Source of the DNA: Tritrichomonas musculus
Taxonomy: Eukaryota; Parabasalia; Tritrichomonadida; Tritrichomonadidae
Assembly (NCBI GenBank): GCA_039105265.1
Contig: JAPFFF010000016.1
Span: forward strand, 2,046,001-2,110,000
DNA length: 64,000 nucleotides
Direction of reading: 5' to 3'
Position 1 is the stretch's first letter. Each line of letters begins with the position of its first letter. The notes beneath the pieces are model-generated. The model saw only the letters and a list, made by a program, of their open reading frames with translations, made no database searches and had not been told where the DNA came from. Below, piece after piece: positions 17,122 through 26,235 of the stretch. Position numbers and translations under genes: made by a program.

Positions 17122-17920
17122 TTTGCGTTTTATAAGTCAAAAAGAATATTTTATAATCATCATTCAAAGCATCTATTGACGAACAAACATATTTTGTGTA
17201 CATGATTGGTACAGTTATTATTGTTTTGTTCTTCAGTGTTTTGTTAGTTTGACGCAAAGGATTTAATGGTTTACATTTAACGTTTCCAGACTCATAACAA
17301 ATGAATTCAGCAAGTTCATTAAATACTCTTCTTCGCTTTTCATGTTTCTTTTCTGTTTTTCCGTAATCGGTGTGAATGAGTATTATATTTTTGGGCTTGT
17401 ATGACAGAAGACCTTTAAATCGTTGTTTTTGTTGAATCTCTTTCAATTGCATTGATTTTGCTCTTATGTACTGCCATTCAAAGTCGCGGTCGTCTTGCAT
17501 CTGTTGAGGTGTTAGATAAATGTATTTTGATTGTCGTTTGTCAAGGTATTCATCAACATCTTCGTCAAATGATGTGTATAAAGGATTCAATAAACGAAGA
17601 GATGAATGAGGTGTGCTATTGTACCATTCAACCGTTTGTTGTATCAATACATTGTTTGTCATTCGTTGTTGTGATTCACCGAAAGCATTTCGTAATGTTC
17701 TGATTACGGCATCAACACATTTATGTGCATTTGTGAAAGGTGAATCATCAATGATTAACTTTATTTTGTTTGGTGCTTTGACTTTAATTGACGGTTTGTT
17801 TGTTTGATATAGCTCTTTACCGTTGCAATAACTTTTGAATGCATTTGATATGAAAGCCTTTTCACCATCACATTTAATTGTTTCAATTCTGATATTCCTT
17901 TTATTGACTAGTTTATCAAA
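17111..17920 (-). pseudogene. 5'-truncated retroviral-type integrase
   Basis: The open frame runs from just after a TAA at 17923 to the stop at 17111, with no ATG until about codon 87. It contains the second catalytic-Asp region I-K-C-D-G-E-K-A-F, then N-A-H-K-C-V-D-A-V-I-R-T-L-R, where retroviral integrases have the final acidic residue. Next comes W-Y-N-S-T-P-H-S-S-L, typical of the core's end, and a basic C-terminal region. The zinc domain and first catalytic Asp are missing, and the KilA-N gene begins upstream instead. The element copy therefore seems unable to make a complete integrase. A reading from the ATG at 17662 would lack the catalytic core altogether. Confidence 0.75.
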
Positions 17921-18519
17921 TTATTTTTGAAATAGAATCTATCATTCTCATTGTTATGTGTTGATACAGCTCTGAATGTTCTTTTGTTTCTTCTCACTAA
18001 ATGTAGAATTGTGTTTTCAGCATCATTGGACTCTTTCCAAATCAAGTATTTATAATTGTATTCTTTGTTAGATGGTACGAGCCGTGGTTTCTTTTGATGC
18101 AATTCTTCAACCAATTGTTGTCGTTCATGTTCAAAATGAGAATCAAGAAGCTTCATGATATATATTGAATAACGAGGTGAAGCCCACATAGCAACTGAAT
18201 TAACGAGCAATCGATGAACATAAAAACCTCTTAATCCATTGGGTAAATCATCTCGCTTTTCATATAATTTTTCGAGTGGGAGATTTTCCCCAGTCGATAA
18301 TTCATCAATAATATCAATTGTAGATTGGTTTCTGAACCAGTCTTTACATAATTTATTTGATTGACAAGCTGTTATGATTGATTGCATTTGATACATATCA
18401 TCTTGTTTTGAATGAATGATTCTCAAACGTTGATTGTATTGAATATATTCATAATCATTATTGATTGGTTGAGTTGTGGCATTTGTGTTTGTGGCTGTGT
18501 TTGTTGTGTTGCTGCTCAT
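17908..18519 (-). CDS. KilA-N domain protein
   Basis: This 203-residue protein has an N/T-rich leader and then a KilA-N-type DNA-binding domain at about residues 50-135: W-F-R-N-Q-S-T...G-F-Y-V-H-R-L-L-V-N-S-V-A-M-W-A-S-P-R-Y, then a helix ending in L-L-D-S-H-F-E. A C-terminal domain (Y-K-Y-L-I-W-K-E-S...L-V-R-R-N-K-R-T-F-R) resembles the C-terminal regions of BRO/KilA proteins of large DNA viruses. Such proteins are abundant in viruses and trichomonad genomes and probably regulate replication or transcription. It lies downstream of polymerase copy 2, where copy 1 has the HNH gene. Its 3' end overlaps the frame of the integrase remnant. Confidence 0.8.
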   Translation of the reverse strand: MSSNTTNTATNTNATTQPINNDYEYIQYNQRLRIIHSKQDDMYQMQSIITACQSNKLCKDWFRNQSTIDIIDELSTGENLPLEKLYEKRDDLPNGLRGFYVHRLLVNSVAMWASPRYSIYIMKLLDSHFEHERQQLVEELHQKKPRLVPSNKEYNYKYLIWKESNDAENTILHLVRRNKRTFRAVSTHNNENDRFYFKNNLIN

Positions 18520-18599
18520 TGTTTGAATTGCTGATAAAAAATTGATTTAAAAATAAATCAAATCAAAAATAAATGATTTTCATTAATGATTTTTCTAGG

Positions 18600-18613
18600 C
18601 TCGGAATTCCGAG
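18600..18613. repeat. Perfect 14-bp palindrome CTCGGAATTCCGAG
   Basis: This palindrome lies between the polymerase copy 2 stop and the KilA-N start, in a stretch with no match after the stop of copy 1. The surrounding ~60 bases are less AT-rich than the spacer. It is probably a member or relic of the hairpin insertions seen in this module, or a terminator-like structure for the leftward transcript. Confidence 0.45.
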
Positions 18614-18657
18614 GGTAACATTTTCAAGTGGCATTTTTCTGCTTCTCGCCAATTGGT

Positions 18658-21600
18658 TTAATGATTCTCAATGAAATAATCCTTTGCAGTGAAACCATTG
18701 ACATAAGGACAACAACATTGATTTGATAAAACAAGCATCTTATTGTGAAAACTAGTTAAAGCATTTTTGATAACAGTTATCTTACTCATTTTATTACCAT
18801 TAATTTGAAGGTTTATATTTTTGCCTTTCATTATTGATTGCTTTTCAATGACATCTTTATAATCAGTTGATTTGATGTTGTTCTTCTTCAATGATATACC
18901 TTTGAGCTTTAATGAAATTGTTTTGTCATCACTCCAAATCGTATAACACTTAGCGCACAAAGCAATTTGATTTGCTCCGAACTTTTCTACACAACAACCG
19001 AGAATCTTTTTCTCATCATATACATCATTGATTGCAGGATTTGGCATGAAGCTATAAATGTGTTTATCATAAAATGATTTGTCTTTGATGACGTAATCAA
19101 ACAACTGGTCAATCGGTTTATTCATATCACCAGCTATAGACATGTACAGACTATCTGTATCGACCGAGTTGAAATGAATTTTATTCATGTCAATGCATTT
19201 GTATAGAAAGTCATAAAGGAAAGTCAAATACCAATATTTCGCATTGTCTAATGTCCAAAATGATTCCTGAAGACATGTATTACATTTGAATGAATGAGGT
19301 TGTGATTGTATCAAATAACAATCATTTGACAATTTACATCCATTGCGATAAGTATCGGATGCAATCAATTGAAAGGCTTTATTTTTATCAACAATTCTGA
19401 CTTTATTAAAGTTCTCTGAATTCATACCGTCATATCCGTAAGATCCGTTCATACTAATCTTGTAAAACTTTTCGTTCCCGTGTGCCTTTCCTGACAATAT
19501 ATCTTGACGCTTCTTCATAAACTCACAAACAAATTGATTGAATCCGTCATGAGCTTCATATAAACTTAAGCTCTTAATGTCATCAACAATAAGTCCGTGG
19601 TCAATTAAAAACCATAAAAGGTAATTCGAGAACGTCATAAATGTACCGCATGTATCAAGCAACATTGTCAGCTTTCTTGTTTCTTTATCGGCTGAATTCA
19701 GTTTATTGTCTTTCATATATTTGTACATATAGCTTCCAATCGTTTGCTCATCATTCATTATATTGATATTTCTAAACACAGGAGGGAAATTAATCAAATC
19801 GTTGATTTTATTCTTTGGACATCTCAATTTGACTTCAGCTTTGAATATAAACTCAGGGTTAGCATCAAATCGCTTCTTTGATTGAATGATATTCATTGCA
19901 GTATTAAGAACCTTTTCATTCTTGTTTCCTTGTTCATCATAAACATCAAATCGTTTTATAAATGAACCAGGCATGTACATGATTCCTCCGTGATAAGGAT
20001 TGAATGAATGTTTTACTGAACTGAATGATGAGGGATACAATGAATTGAAATCAATACCAGCAACGTGTGAAACTATGTTTGAAGTGTCATAGCTAATGAT
20101 TCTGTCATTAACGGCATCATATTTGAGTTTATTGATTAATGTTTGACCTCTAATGTTCACTCGATGAAGTACATTTGATAATCCTCCCGTTATGTTCTCT
20201 CTCAAATTGTAGTATTCTTTTTCATCAGTTATGAGTGTTGGCAGGTGATGGAGCTTGCAGAATTTCTTCAATTGTATTTTGGTTCTTGTTATCTTGTCAT
20301 CATCACGTTGTCTCAAACGATTACATTCAGCACAAGCAAGTAAACAGTTATCAATCTGATGTCCTTTGTTGTTATCTATTCTGTCAAGTGTCGGTTTGTT
20401 GGTATGAGTAAAGTGTTCACCACATAAATGACATTTACCTGTTTCATTTGATTCATACAATTTCATGAATGCTTCGAAATCCTTTTCACTAACACATTTT
20501 GATATATCACGTTGATTTTGATTGGATTGAAGCGATGAATCGCCTTTTTGCGAGCAAAAATTGTGTTTCATGTCTTGCTTTCGATAGTTATCACATTTAT
20601 TTAACCACCATTTCATTGATGGTTTGAATGTATTCATCTTGTTTATGGTTTCATAGTCATTCTTCGGATTGAAATCTTTATAAGCAAGAGCATATTTGAT
20701 ACATGAAGCATTCTTCGACAATGAAAGATTACTTATCAAATCAACTTTGTATTCAGCATTCATTTGAATAAGGTTGTCAATAGGATTAATCATCATTTCA
20801 ACATCATTGTCATTGTATGATAACAAATAATCCCAACGTGTTGCAAACCTCTTTGAATCAATCAAATACTCTTCATAATCAGCTTTTGTTAATGGGTTCT
20901 TTTGATTGAGATAACTGTAAAAATCTTCATATTCAAATGGTTCACTCTTTGATAACACTTCATTATAATTATCACTGTTGATTGCTACATAAGGAAAGAC
21001 ACCTTTCGAACTGTTAGATATACCACCAAAATCGATTCCAAACTGTTTGAGTGTTCCTCCAGCAACAAATGCTTGTGCGTCAATGAATCGTAATCGAATG
21101 GGATACTTTGATGATTTCAATATAAATTGTTTCAATGATGTAGCTGTTCCAATCATTCCGCTATCGATAGACCAATGATTTTTAATCAATTGCTCTTTGA
21201 ATAAGTTTGAATCAAATCGTGATGAATTAAAACCGAATACTGTTATTGTTTTCAATGATGTATCTATTTTATTGAGTTCTTCTTCCGATTTATCTTTAAT
21301 GAATGATTTTAAATGATTCAATTTATCAACATACACATCACAGCCAACAACAAATAACCAGTCAATCCATTTGGCAATGAATTCATTTGTTCGTATATCA
21401 AAGTTCTTTGTTATCAAACCTTTATCAAGCTTCACACATGATGAAACACTCAAAGGAATCAATCGAGAATTGATAACAGATTTATCACTGACTTTCTTTT
21501 CAATCTTTTGTTCCATTGTTTCAAAATCATAAGTGATATAATGCTTTGTTGGCTTCCATTCAAGCTCATATGAAAGACAATACAAATAAACAGGATTGTT

Positions 21601-23247
21601 TAAAATGTGTGGACAATATGGTAAAGCTTCTCGTGAAGGTATGAAATCCTTTTTGAATTTACCTCCTAGCTTCTCACATTTATCTACATGTCTGTTGAAT
21701 CTATCCATATGTTCATGTCCTTTGTGAATGTATGAACCACAATGAGGGCATATATGAATATTTGTTAATGCTTCAGCGTTGATGATGTACATGATGTGAA
21801 GTATCTTATCCTTTGAATACAACAGGGCTGAAAACGTTTTATTGTTATCATCAGTGTTATGCCATTGGTCTTGAATATCATAAATATGTTTCTCTTTGTC
21901 ATATTCATAGATGTTGACATTGATGTTATGATTCTTCGCGGATTCTTTCATTTCTTCAATCGTGATACCTTTGAACGAGTTGATGATTTGATTTGCTTCT
22001 TTTGTAGGTTTAGTTGAATAAGTTATTCCGTGGTCTTCACATAATATTTTCTTTGCTGCTTTGGTTCTGTTAGCTGTATTATATTTTGTTTTCTTTTCAT
22101 CTTTGTTTTGATTTGTTAGTTCAGGAAACAAACAACAAGCAAGAAATCGATACCAACACAAACAATCATCAACATTATCAATAATGATATATTTATTTTT
22201 GCCAAACAATTCTGAAACCTCATCAATCTTACCCGTTATCTTAACGACACGAGAGATTGTAAACGAAACAGACCAAACGATACACAATTTGATGTTTGAA
22301 GCAGTGGTTTCATATTCATGAATCTTTGATTCAACATACAGTTTAACTTTATCAATATCTTTATTCTCTCTAACAATTATCGGAATTGATGATTTATAGT
22401 TTTTCCATTTGATTTCACTTGCTTCATACGTGTACCTTTCGTTTTCATTCTTTGGTGGTATCTCAAATATGCCTGTCAATTGAAAATATATTTTGAACGG
22501 TTTCACTTCTTGTTTAAACACTGTTTCAGTCAAATATTCATTGATGTCTTCAATTGATGAAACTCCGTTTTTGTAATATATTTTAATCGGTTCTTTGCTG
22601 TCTTCATCTAATCGTTCAACCTTTTCACTATCGTTTGGGAACTGGTCAATAAAATGACTGCATGCTTCAACTGCTTCATCAAAGTTCTCAGGTTCATTGA
22701 TTATGAAATATGAATCATGTTTTGAATGAACACCTTTATAGCCAAACTTTTTGAGGTATTCAATTAATTCAGCATTTTCATTGTTGAATCGAATGTCTTC
22801 ATATCGTTGTGGCTGTTTGTTTGTCTTTGGTGGTAATGGTCTCAATAATATATTTTCAGATTTGATTAATTGAAGGGCTTTGTTGAGTGCATCATGAGCT
22901 ATTTTAATATTGTCCTCGATTTGTTTTTGTTTTAGTTTTTGTTCATCATCTTGTTCTTCTTCTTCAAATTGTTCCTCTTCCTCCTCTTCTTCTTGTTCTT
23001 CTGCTTCTCTTTTCATTCTATTAACGAAATCTAATATTGTTGTATCATTGATTCCATTGCCTTCATGTTCTCTAAAACCGAATGAAGTTAGATAGTTTTC
23101 TAAGATTGATTGGAAATGTTTAACATCATAATCGCTAGGTTTAGATGTTGACAAACGAGGTTTTAATTGAAGTTCATTATTGATAAACCTTATTTGTTCA
23201 ATAACAAATGATTTGGTATATTTTTGATAGTAATAACGAGAACTCGT
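18658..23247 (-). CDS. Protein-primed DNA polymerase B, copy 2 (start codon lost)
   Basis: All exonuclease and polymerase motifs seen in copy 1 are present, and the C-terminus is complete (ends F-I-E-N-H). The codon aligned with copy 1's ATG is ACG at 23247-23245, so translation would need a non-AUG start or begin at the next in-frame ATG, at 23016, which would remove about 77 residues. The frame upstream of that ATG is open and conserved, so the loss looks recent. A 10-residue insertion (F-C-S-Q-K-G-D-S-S-L region) made by a double hairpin sits just before the HNH-like block. A further three-residue insertion lies in the zinc-finger region (after H-V-D-K-C). Confidence 0.88.
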   Translation of the reverse strand, partial: TSSRYYYQKYTKSFVIEQIRFINNELQLKPRLSTSKPSDYDVKHFQSILENYLTSFGFREHEGNGINDTTILDFVNRMKREAEEQEEEEEEEQFEEEEQDDEQKLKQKQIEDNIKIAHDALNKALQLIKSENILLRPLPPKTNKQPQRYEDIRFNNENAELIEYLKKFGYKGVHSKHDSYFIINEPENFDEAVEACSHFIDQFPNDSEKVERLDEDSKEPIKIYYKNGVSSIEDINEYLTETVFKQEVKPFKIYFQLTGIFEIPPKNENERYTYEASEIKWKNYKSSIPIIVRENKDIDKVKLYVESKIHEYETTASNIKLCIVWSVSFTISRVVKITGKIDEVSELFGKNKYIIIDNVDDCLCWYRFLACCLFPELTNQNKDEKKTKYNTANRTKAAKKILCEDHGITYSTKPTKEANQIINSFKGITIEEMKESAKNHNINVNIYEYDKEKHIYDIQDQWHNTDDNNKTFSALLYSKDKILHIMYIINAEALTNIHICPHCGSYIHKGHEHMDRFNRHVDKCEKLGGKFKKDFIPSREALPYCPHILNNPVYLYCLSYELEWKPTKHYITYDFETMEQKIEKKVSDKSVINSRLIPLSVSSCVKLDKGLITKNFDIRTNEFIAKWIDWLFVVGCDVYVDKLNHLKSFIKDKSEEELNKIDTSLKTITVFGFNSSRFDSNLFKEQLIKNHWSIDSGMIGTATSLKQFILKSSKYPIRLRFIDAQAFVAGGTLKQFGIDFGGISNSSKGVFPYVAINSDNYNEVLSKSEPFEYEDFYSYLNQKNPLTKADYEEYLIDSKRFATRWDYLLSYNDNDVEMMINPIDNLIQMNAEYKVDLISNLSLSKNASCIKYALAYKDFNPKNDYETINKMNTFKPSMKWWLNKCDNYRKQDMKHNFCSQKGDSSLQSNQNQRDISKCVSEKDFEAFMKLYESNETGKCHLCGEHFTHTNKPTLDRIDNNKGHQIDNCLLACAECNRLRQRDDDKITRTKIQLKKFCKLHHLPTLITDEKEYYNLRENITGGLSNVLHRVNIRGQTLINKLKYDAVNDRIISYDTSNIVSHVAGIDFNSLYPSSFSSVKHSFNPYHGGIMYMPGSFIKRFDVYDEQGNKNEKVLNTAMNIIQSKKRFDANPEFIFKAEVKLRCPKNKINDLINFPPVFRNINIMNDEQTIGSYMYKYMKDNKLNSADKETRKLTMLLDTCGTFMTFSNYLLWFLIDHGLIVDDIKSLSLYEAHDGFNQFVCEFMKKRQDILSGKAHGNEKFYKISMNGSYGYDGMNSENFNKVRIVDKNKAFQLIASDTYRNGCKLSNDCYLIQSQPHSFKCNTCLQESFWTLDNAKYWYLTFLYDFLYKCIDMNKIHFNSVDTDSLYMSIAGDMNKPIDQLFDYVIKDKSFYDKHIYSFMPNPAINDVYDEKKILGCCVEKFGANQIALCAKCYTIWSDDKTISLKLKGISLKKNNIKSTDYKDVIEKQSIMKGKNINLQINGNKMSKITVIKNALTSFHNKMLVLSNQCCCPYVNGFTAKDYFIENH
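20531..20560. repeat. Double-hairpin insertion in polymerase copy 2
   Basis: Two adjacent perfect hairpins, GCGAT-GA-ATCGC (20532-20543) and TTTTTGC-GA-GCAAAAA (20545-20560), occur exactly where copy 2 is 30 bases longer than copy 1. The insertion keeps the frame and adds 10 residues in the linker before the HNH-like block, where length variation should be tolerated. Confidence 0.75.
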
Positions 23248-23331
23248 TTATGATATAATTAAAAAATCAAATTATTTGAATTTTGAAAAAATGTTAAATC
23301 AAAAAATAAAAAATATTTCGAGTTTTTTATT

Positions 23332-23336
23332 TCATT
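23332..23336 (+). promoter_or_regulatory. Initiator-like TCATT before the 116-aa gene
   Basis: TCATT sits four bases before the ATG at 23340 and is also present before the copy 1 gene. It matches the trichomonad initiator pattern. Conservation in both copies is expected from recent duplication and is not independent proof. Confidence 0.35.
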
Positions 23337-23339
23337 GAA

Positions 23340-23690
23340 ATGTCTGAGTTAAGAGAAATAATAAAACACATTGAAGAAATACATAAATTACTTTTGATAT
23401 TAGAATCAAAACAAGAAGTAAGTGAAGAAGAAGAAACAAATGAAGAAACAAATACAGAAGCAAACCATAAAAGAACGCGTTCAATATTCAATTCATCAAA
23501 GTTCTTGAACAAGGATGAACGTGAAAAAGTTTTAGAATTTTTGGATGATAAAGTAATGAATGATATAAATAAGTTGCCAGGACACAAAAGGTGTTCATAT
23601 ACACAAAACTTATTGAAAGACAAATTGAAGTTAAATGTATCATCATATATGATTAATAGATTGTTGGCATTTAAGAACAACAAAGAATAA
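23340..23690 (+). CDS. Conserved Polinton protein (116 aa), copy 2
   Basis: Nearly identical to the protein at 5118-5468, with differences such as E-E-T-N-T-E-A for E-E-A-N-T-E-A and V-L-E-F-L for V-I-Q-F-L. It has the same coiled-coil N-terminus, Glu-rich linker and helical C-terminus. It is divergent from polymerase copy 2. Function is unknown. Confidence 0.6.
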   Translation: MSELREIIKHIEEIHKLLLILESKQEVSEEEETNEETNTEANHKRTRSIFNSSKFLNKDEREKVLEFLDDKVMNDINKLPGHKRCSYTQNLLKDKLKLNVSSYMINRLLAFKNNKE

Positions 23691-23728
23691 AAATATCATT
23701 TAATTAATTTGTTTATTTTTGGTTTAAA

Positions 23729-23974
23729 ATGAATAGTGCAATTAAAGGTTTGAGTTGTGATACATCATCTTTACACGCTCAGTTTCGAATAGTTAAAGAC
23801 AAGATATTCAATGAATGTATGAATTCTGAAGATGATACATTAAACGGAAAGTTTGATAAGATGATTCACATATTGTCGATTTATAAACAACTATTTAATG
23901 ATATTGAATCAATCAAAATACAATTAAGAGCTATTGATGAACGTATCAAATCAGCTGAACAGTTGACTTTGTAA
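23729..23974 (+). CDS. Small coiled-coil Polinton protein (81 aa), copy 2
   Basis: Homologue of the protein at 4835-5080. The substitutions fall mostly in the first 22 residues and near the C-terminus, while the central D-K-I-F-N-E-C-M-N-S-E-D-D helix is unchanged. That pattern of constraint supports a real protein. Function is unknown. Confidence 0.55.
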   Translation: MNSAIKGLSCDTSSLHAQFRIVKDKIFNECMNSEDDTLNGKFDKMIHILSIYKQLFNDIESIKIQLRAIDERIKSAEQLTL

Positions 23975-24037
23975 ATGATTCAATGAATGACTCATCATTG
24001 ATTGGTTTTATTTTTACCTAAAACGAATAACTTTAAT

Positions 24038-24607
24038 ATGAATAAAGCTCGTATATTATCGTCAGAAAACGATGCATCAGTTAAGCAGGAACAATCAACC
24101 AGTATTAATATAAACATCAAACCAAAGCAACCACAACCAGTTGAATATCCATCAGTTCAACCATTACCACAATCATCTCAAGCCACAAATTTTACTATAC
24201 CTCAGATGAATGGAGTATATCAATCACAGCATCCAACAAACAACGTTTCCCTAGAAAGAGGTATCAGTGATATTGGAGCTGATATAACAGAACTTGAAAC
24301 CAAAAACAAATTCCTTGAGATATTGTTATCAATCTATGAAACCAACCCAATAAAAGTCAATGATTTATTGATTTGTCATTCAAATACATTAATGGAACTC
24401 ATCAAATTACTAACACAAGCAGATAAAGTTGAATTGATTGTCAATGATGATTGTGCGTGTAATGGTTGCGTTTCTCGTTCCAAATATCTTTTAATTGATA
24501 GGATATTGGTGTACAAAAATAATGAATCAAATGACTTGAAATACAAATATAATAGCATTTATACCGAACTCATTAGACACAACATTTCATTAAAAACATG
24601 TATTTAA
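24038..24607 (+). CDS. Conserved Polinton protein (189 aa), copy 2
   Basis: Homologue of the 191-residue protein at 4205-4780. I place the start at the ATG at 24038 (M-N-K-A-R-I-L). The longer open frame upstream would need a TTG start, and the sequence before the ATG differs from copy 1. The three-cysteine cluster is kept as C-A-C-N-G-C. The last helix (L-I-R-H-N-I-S-L-K-T-C-I) is identical in both copies. Confidence 0.6.
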   Translation: MNKARILSSENDASVKQEQSTSININIKPKQPQPVEYPSVQPLPQSSQATNFTIPQMNGVYQSQHPTNNVSLERGISDIGADITELETKNKFLEILLSIYETNPIKVNDLLICHSNTLMELIKLLTQADKVELIVNDDCACNGCVSRSKYLLIDRILVYKNNESNDLKYKYNSIYTELIRHNISLKTCI

Positions 24608-24617
24608 AAACTAATAA

Positions 24618-24749
24618 ATGATATATGAAATATTAGTTGTTTCATTACTGACAGGTTTATTTTTAGTGAAGATTGTTGAAGTATCTTTAATGATGCCTGA
24701 CAAAGAACCAGAACTCAGTGAAGAGATAAGAACAAAAATGTATTCATGA
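24618..24749 (+). CDS. 43-residue single-pass membrane protein, copy 2
   Basis: This matches the ORF at 4063-4194, from ATG at 24618 to TGA at 24749. One strongly hydrophobic helix follows M-I-Y-E, then an acidic, Pro-containing tail. It is followed 24 bases later by ATPase A. Being below common ORF cut-offs it would be missed by gene callers. Confidence 0.55.
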   Translation: MIYEILVVSLLTGLFLVKIVEVSLMMPDKEPELSEEIRTKMYS

Positions 24750-24773
24750 AGAGCTTTAACGAAAACTAAAGAA

Positions 24774-25718
24774 ATGAAAGGTTTCATGAAACCCACTCAG
24801 TTTAATTATAAAGAGATTTTATTCTCTAGTGGTTCTGATTATGATGATGACCAAATGAGTTTTGCATTTGAATATGAATCATTCAAGCCAACTGTTAATG
24901 AAACAACATTTAATATTGATGACGAGATGAATAAAGCATATCAACGCAATGAATCAAAAATAAAAAACGAATCAATCAGACCAATCGCAAACGGTATCTA
25001 TTCATATTACAATTCATTAAACATACTCGTTGGTCAGCAAGGTAAAGGAAAGAGTCATATAATGCTACGAGATGTTATTCAAATGTCTCGAATGAAGAAC
25101 GCTGGCTTTCATTTAATTGTTTATGTATCACGAAACGGAACAATCAACGATGCTACATTCGAAAGCCAACGCGAATTGATACAGCTACCAATAAAAACTG
25201 TTGCTGACAGCAATGCTGAAGAATATCTTAAACAACTTGATTTATATAAAGAATTGTATAACAAATATTCATCAACACCAAAAATAGTAATCGAAGGGAC
25301 GGAGTCCCCTTTTGCGAAGCAAAATGAAAAGAAGTTAAACGATATGTTTGAGTTTCTTCATATCAATAAACTAGGTCAACCGAATAAACCGCTAAATACT
25401 ATCATTCTTTGTGAGGACTTCTTGAAATCGAAACTAATTAAATCAGCTTATTTTATCAATACCATCAGTCAGCTTCGACACAAGAATCTAATCATATTCG
25501 TTAACATCCAGTTCTTCAAAGCTTTAACAACAGAATGGAAAAATAATGCAACATCATTCTTCATCTTCAGTGGTTATTCACGACAGAAACTCGGCTACAT
25601 ATATCAACAAGTTCCATTCCCAATAGATTTCGAAGAGCTATGGAATCGATACAGAACAATGAAAGCACATCAATTCGTTTTAGTCAATGTTCGAACTAAT
25701 AACCTTTCATTCATCTAA
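24774..25718 (+). CDS. Packaging ATPase A, copy 2
   Basis: This 314-residue protein has the same Walker A (G-Q-Q-G-K-G-K-S) and Walker B (I-I-L-C-E-D-F) as copy 1. It contains an extra ten residues (G-T-E-S-P-F-A-K-Q-N region, after V-I-E) encoded by the double hairpin at 25295-25324. These lie between the P-loop and the Walker B strand, in a polar loop before K-K-L-N-D-M-F. Neither catalytic motif is touched, so the enzyme may remain functional. It overlaps the convergent 152-residue gene by 12 bases. Confidence 0.85.
   Translation: MKGFMKPTQFNYKEILFSSGSDYDDDQMSFAFEYESFKPTVNETTFNIDDEMNKAYQRNESKIKNESIRPIANGIYSYYNSLNILVGQQGKGKSHIMLRDVIQMSRMKNAGFHLIVYVSRNGTINDATFESQRELIQLPIKTVADSNAEEYLKQLDLYKELYNKYSSTPKIVIEGTESPFAKQNEKKLNDMFEFLHINKLGQPNKPLNTIILCEDFLKSKLIKSAYFINTISQLRHKNLIIFVNIQFFKALTTEWKNNATSFFIFSGYSRQKLGYIYQQVPFPIDFEELWNRYRTMKAHQFVLVNVRTNNLSFI
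25295..25324. repeat. 30-bp double-hairpin insertion in ATPase A copy 2
   Basis: Absent from copy 1, where the flanks TCGA and TGAAAAG are joined directly. It consists of GGGAC-GGA-GTCCC (25296-25308) and TTTTGC-GAA-GCAAAA (25310-25324). It is the same element as at 26345-26374, where the first loop is AAA (on the coding strand) in place of GGA while both stems are unchanged. It adds exactly 10 codons. Confidence 0.85.
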
Positions 25719-26165
25719 TACAATTTGTTGTTGAACACCAACAAACAGTTGTGGTGTATTGATATTATATTTTTGTCTCATTTGTTCAATGAGTTCTTTT
25801 GTTTTCTTATCATTAACTTTCCTGATACTGTAATTATAATACTTGTATTCTTTAAATGATTGCTCTTCATTTGAACCTTCAACGAAGAACTCAATAGATG
25901 TTGTTGATATTCTTCTTCTAACATTTGATGTTAATGTTATATATTCGAGCCCGAGTTCAACAATCTTATCATAATATAATCGTTTGAATTCATTATCTTT
26001 GTTCTTCAATGATATGTATATCACTTTAGATTTATATGCAGCCTTTCCACAAGGTATTGGATATCTATCACACAGAATTGAGAAATCACATTGTTTGAAC
26101 TTCTCTGATTCATCCAACATATCAATAAGTGAATTGATGTAATCATAAACTTTTGGTGTTGACAT
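25707..26165 (-). CDS. Conserved Polinton protein (152 aa), copy 2
   Basis: Same length as the copy at 2677-3135, with about four substitutions (for example D for E in S-L-I-D-M-L, S for A in Y-K-S-K). An initiator-like TCACT lies upstream at 26178-26174 on the coding strand, with ATG at 26165. It is convergent with ATPase A. Function is not recognised. Confidence 0.6.
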   Translation of the reverse strand: MSTPKVYDYINSLIDMLDESEKFKQCDFSILCDRYPIPCGKAAYKSKVIYISLKNKDNEFKRLYYDKIVELGLEYITLTSNVRRRISTTSIEFFVEGSNEEQSFKEYKYYNYSIRKVNDKKTKELIEQMRQKYNINTPQLFVGVQQQIVLDE

Positions 26166-26235
26166 ATCTTTAGAGTGAAATTAAAAAACAAAAAACAAAA
26201 ATAAAAACGTCATTGAAGACACTTCAGATATCTTT

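Noticed and set aside
22910..23095. Ser/Cys-rich small frame opposite polymerase copy 2, also at 5713-5901
   Set aside because: It is the complement of the Glu-rich coil codons (GAA/GAG read as TTC/CTC).
24002..24037. N-terminal extension of the 189-residue protein
   Set aside because: Needs TTG and is not matched in copy 1.
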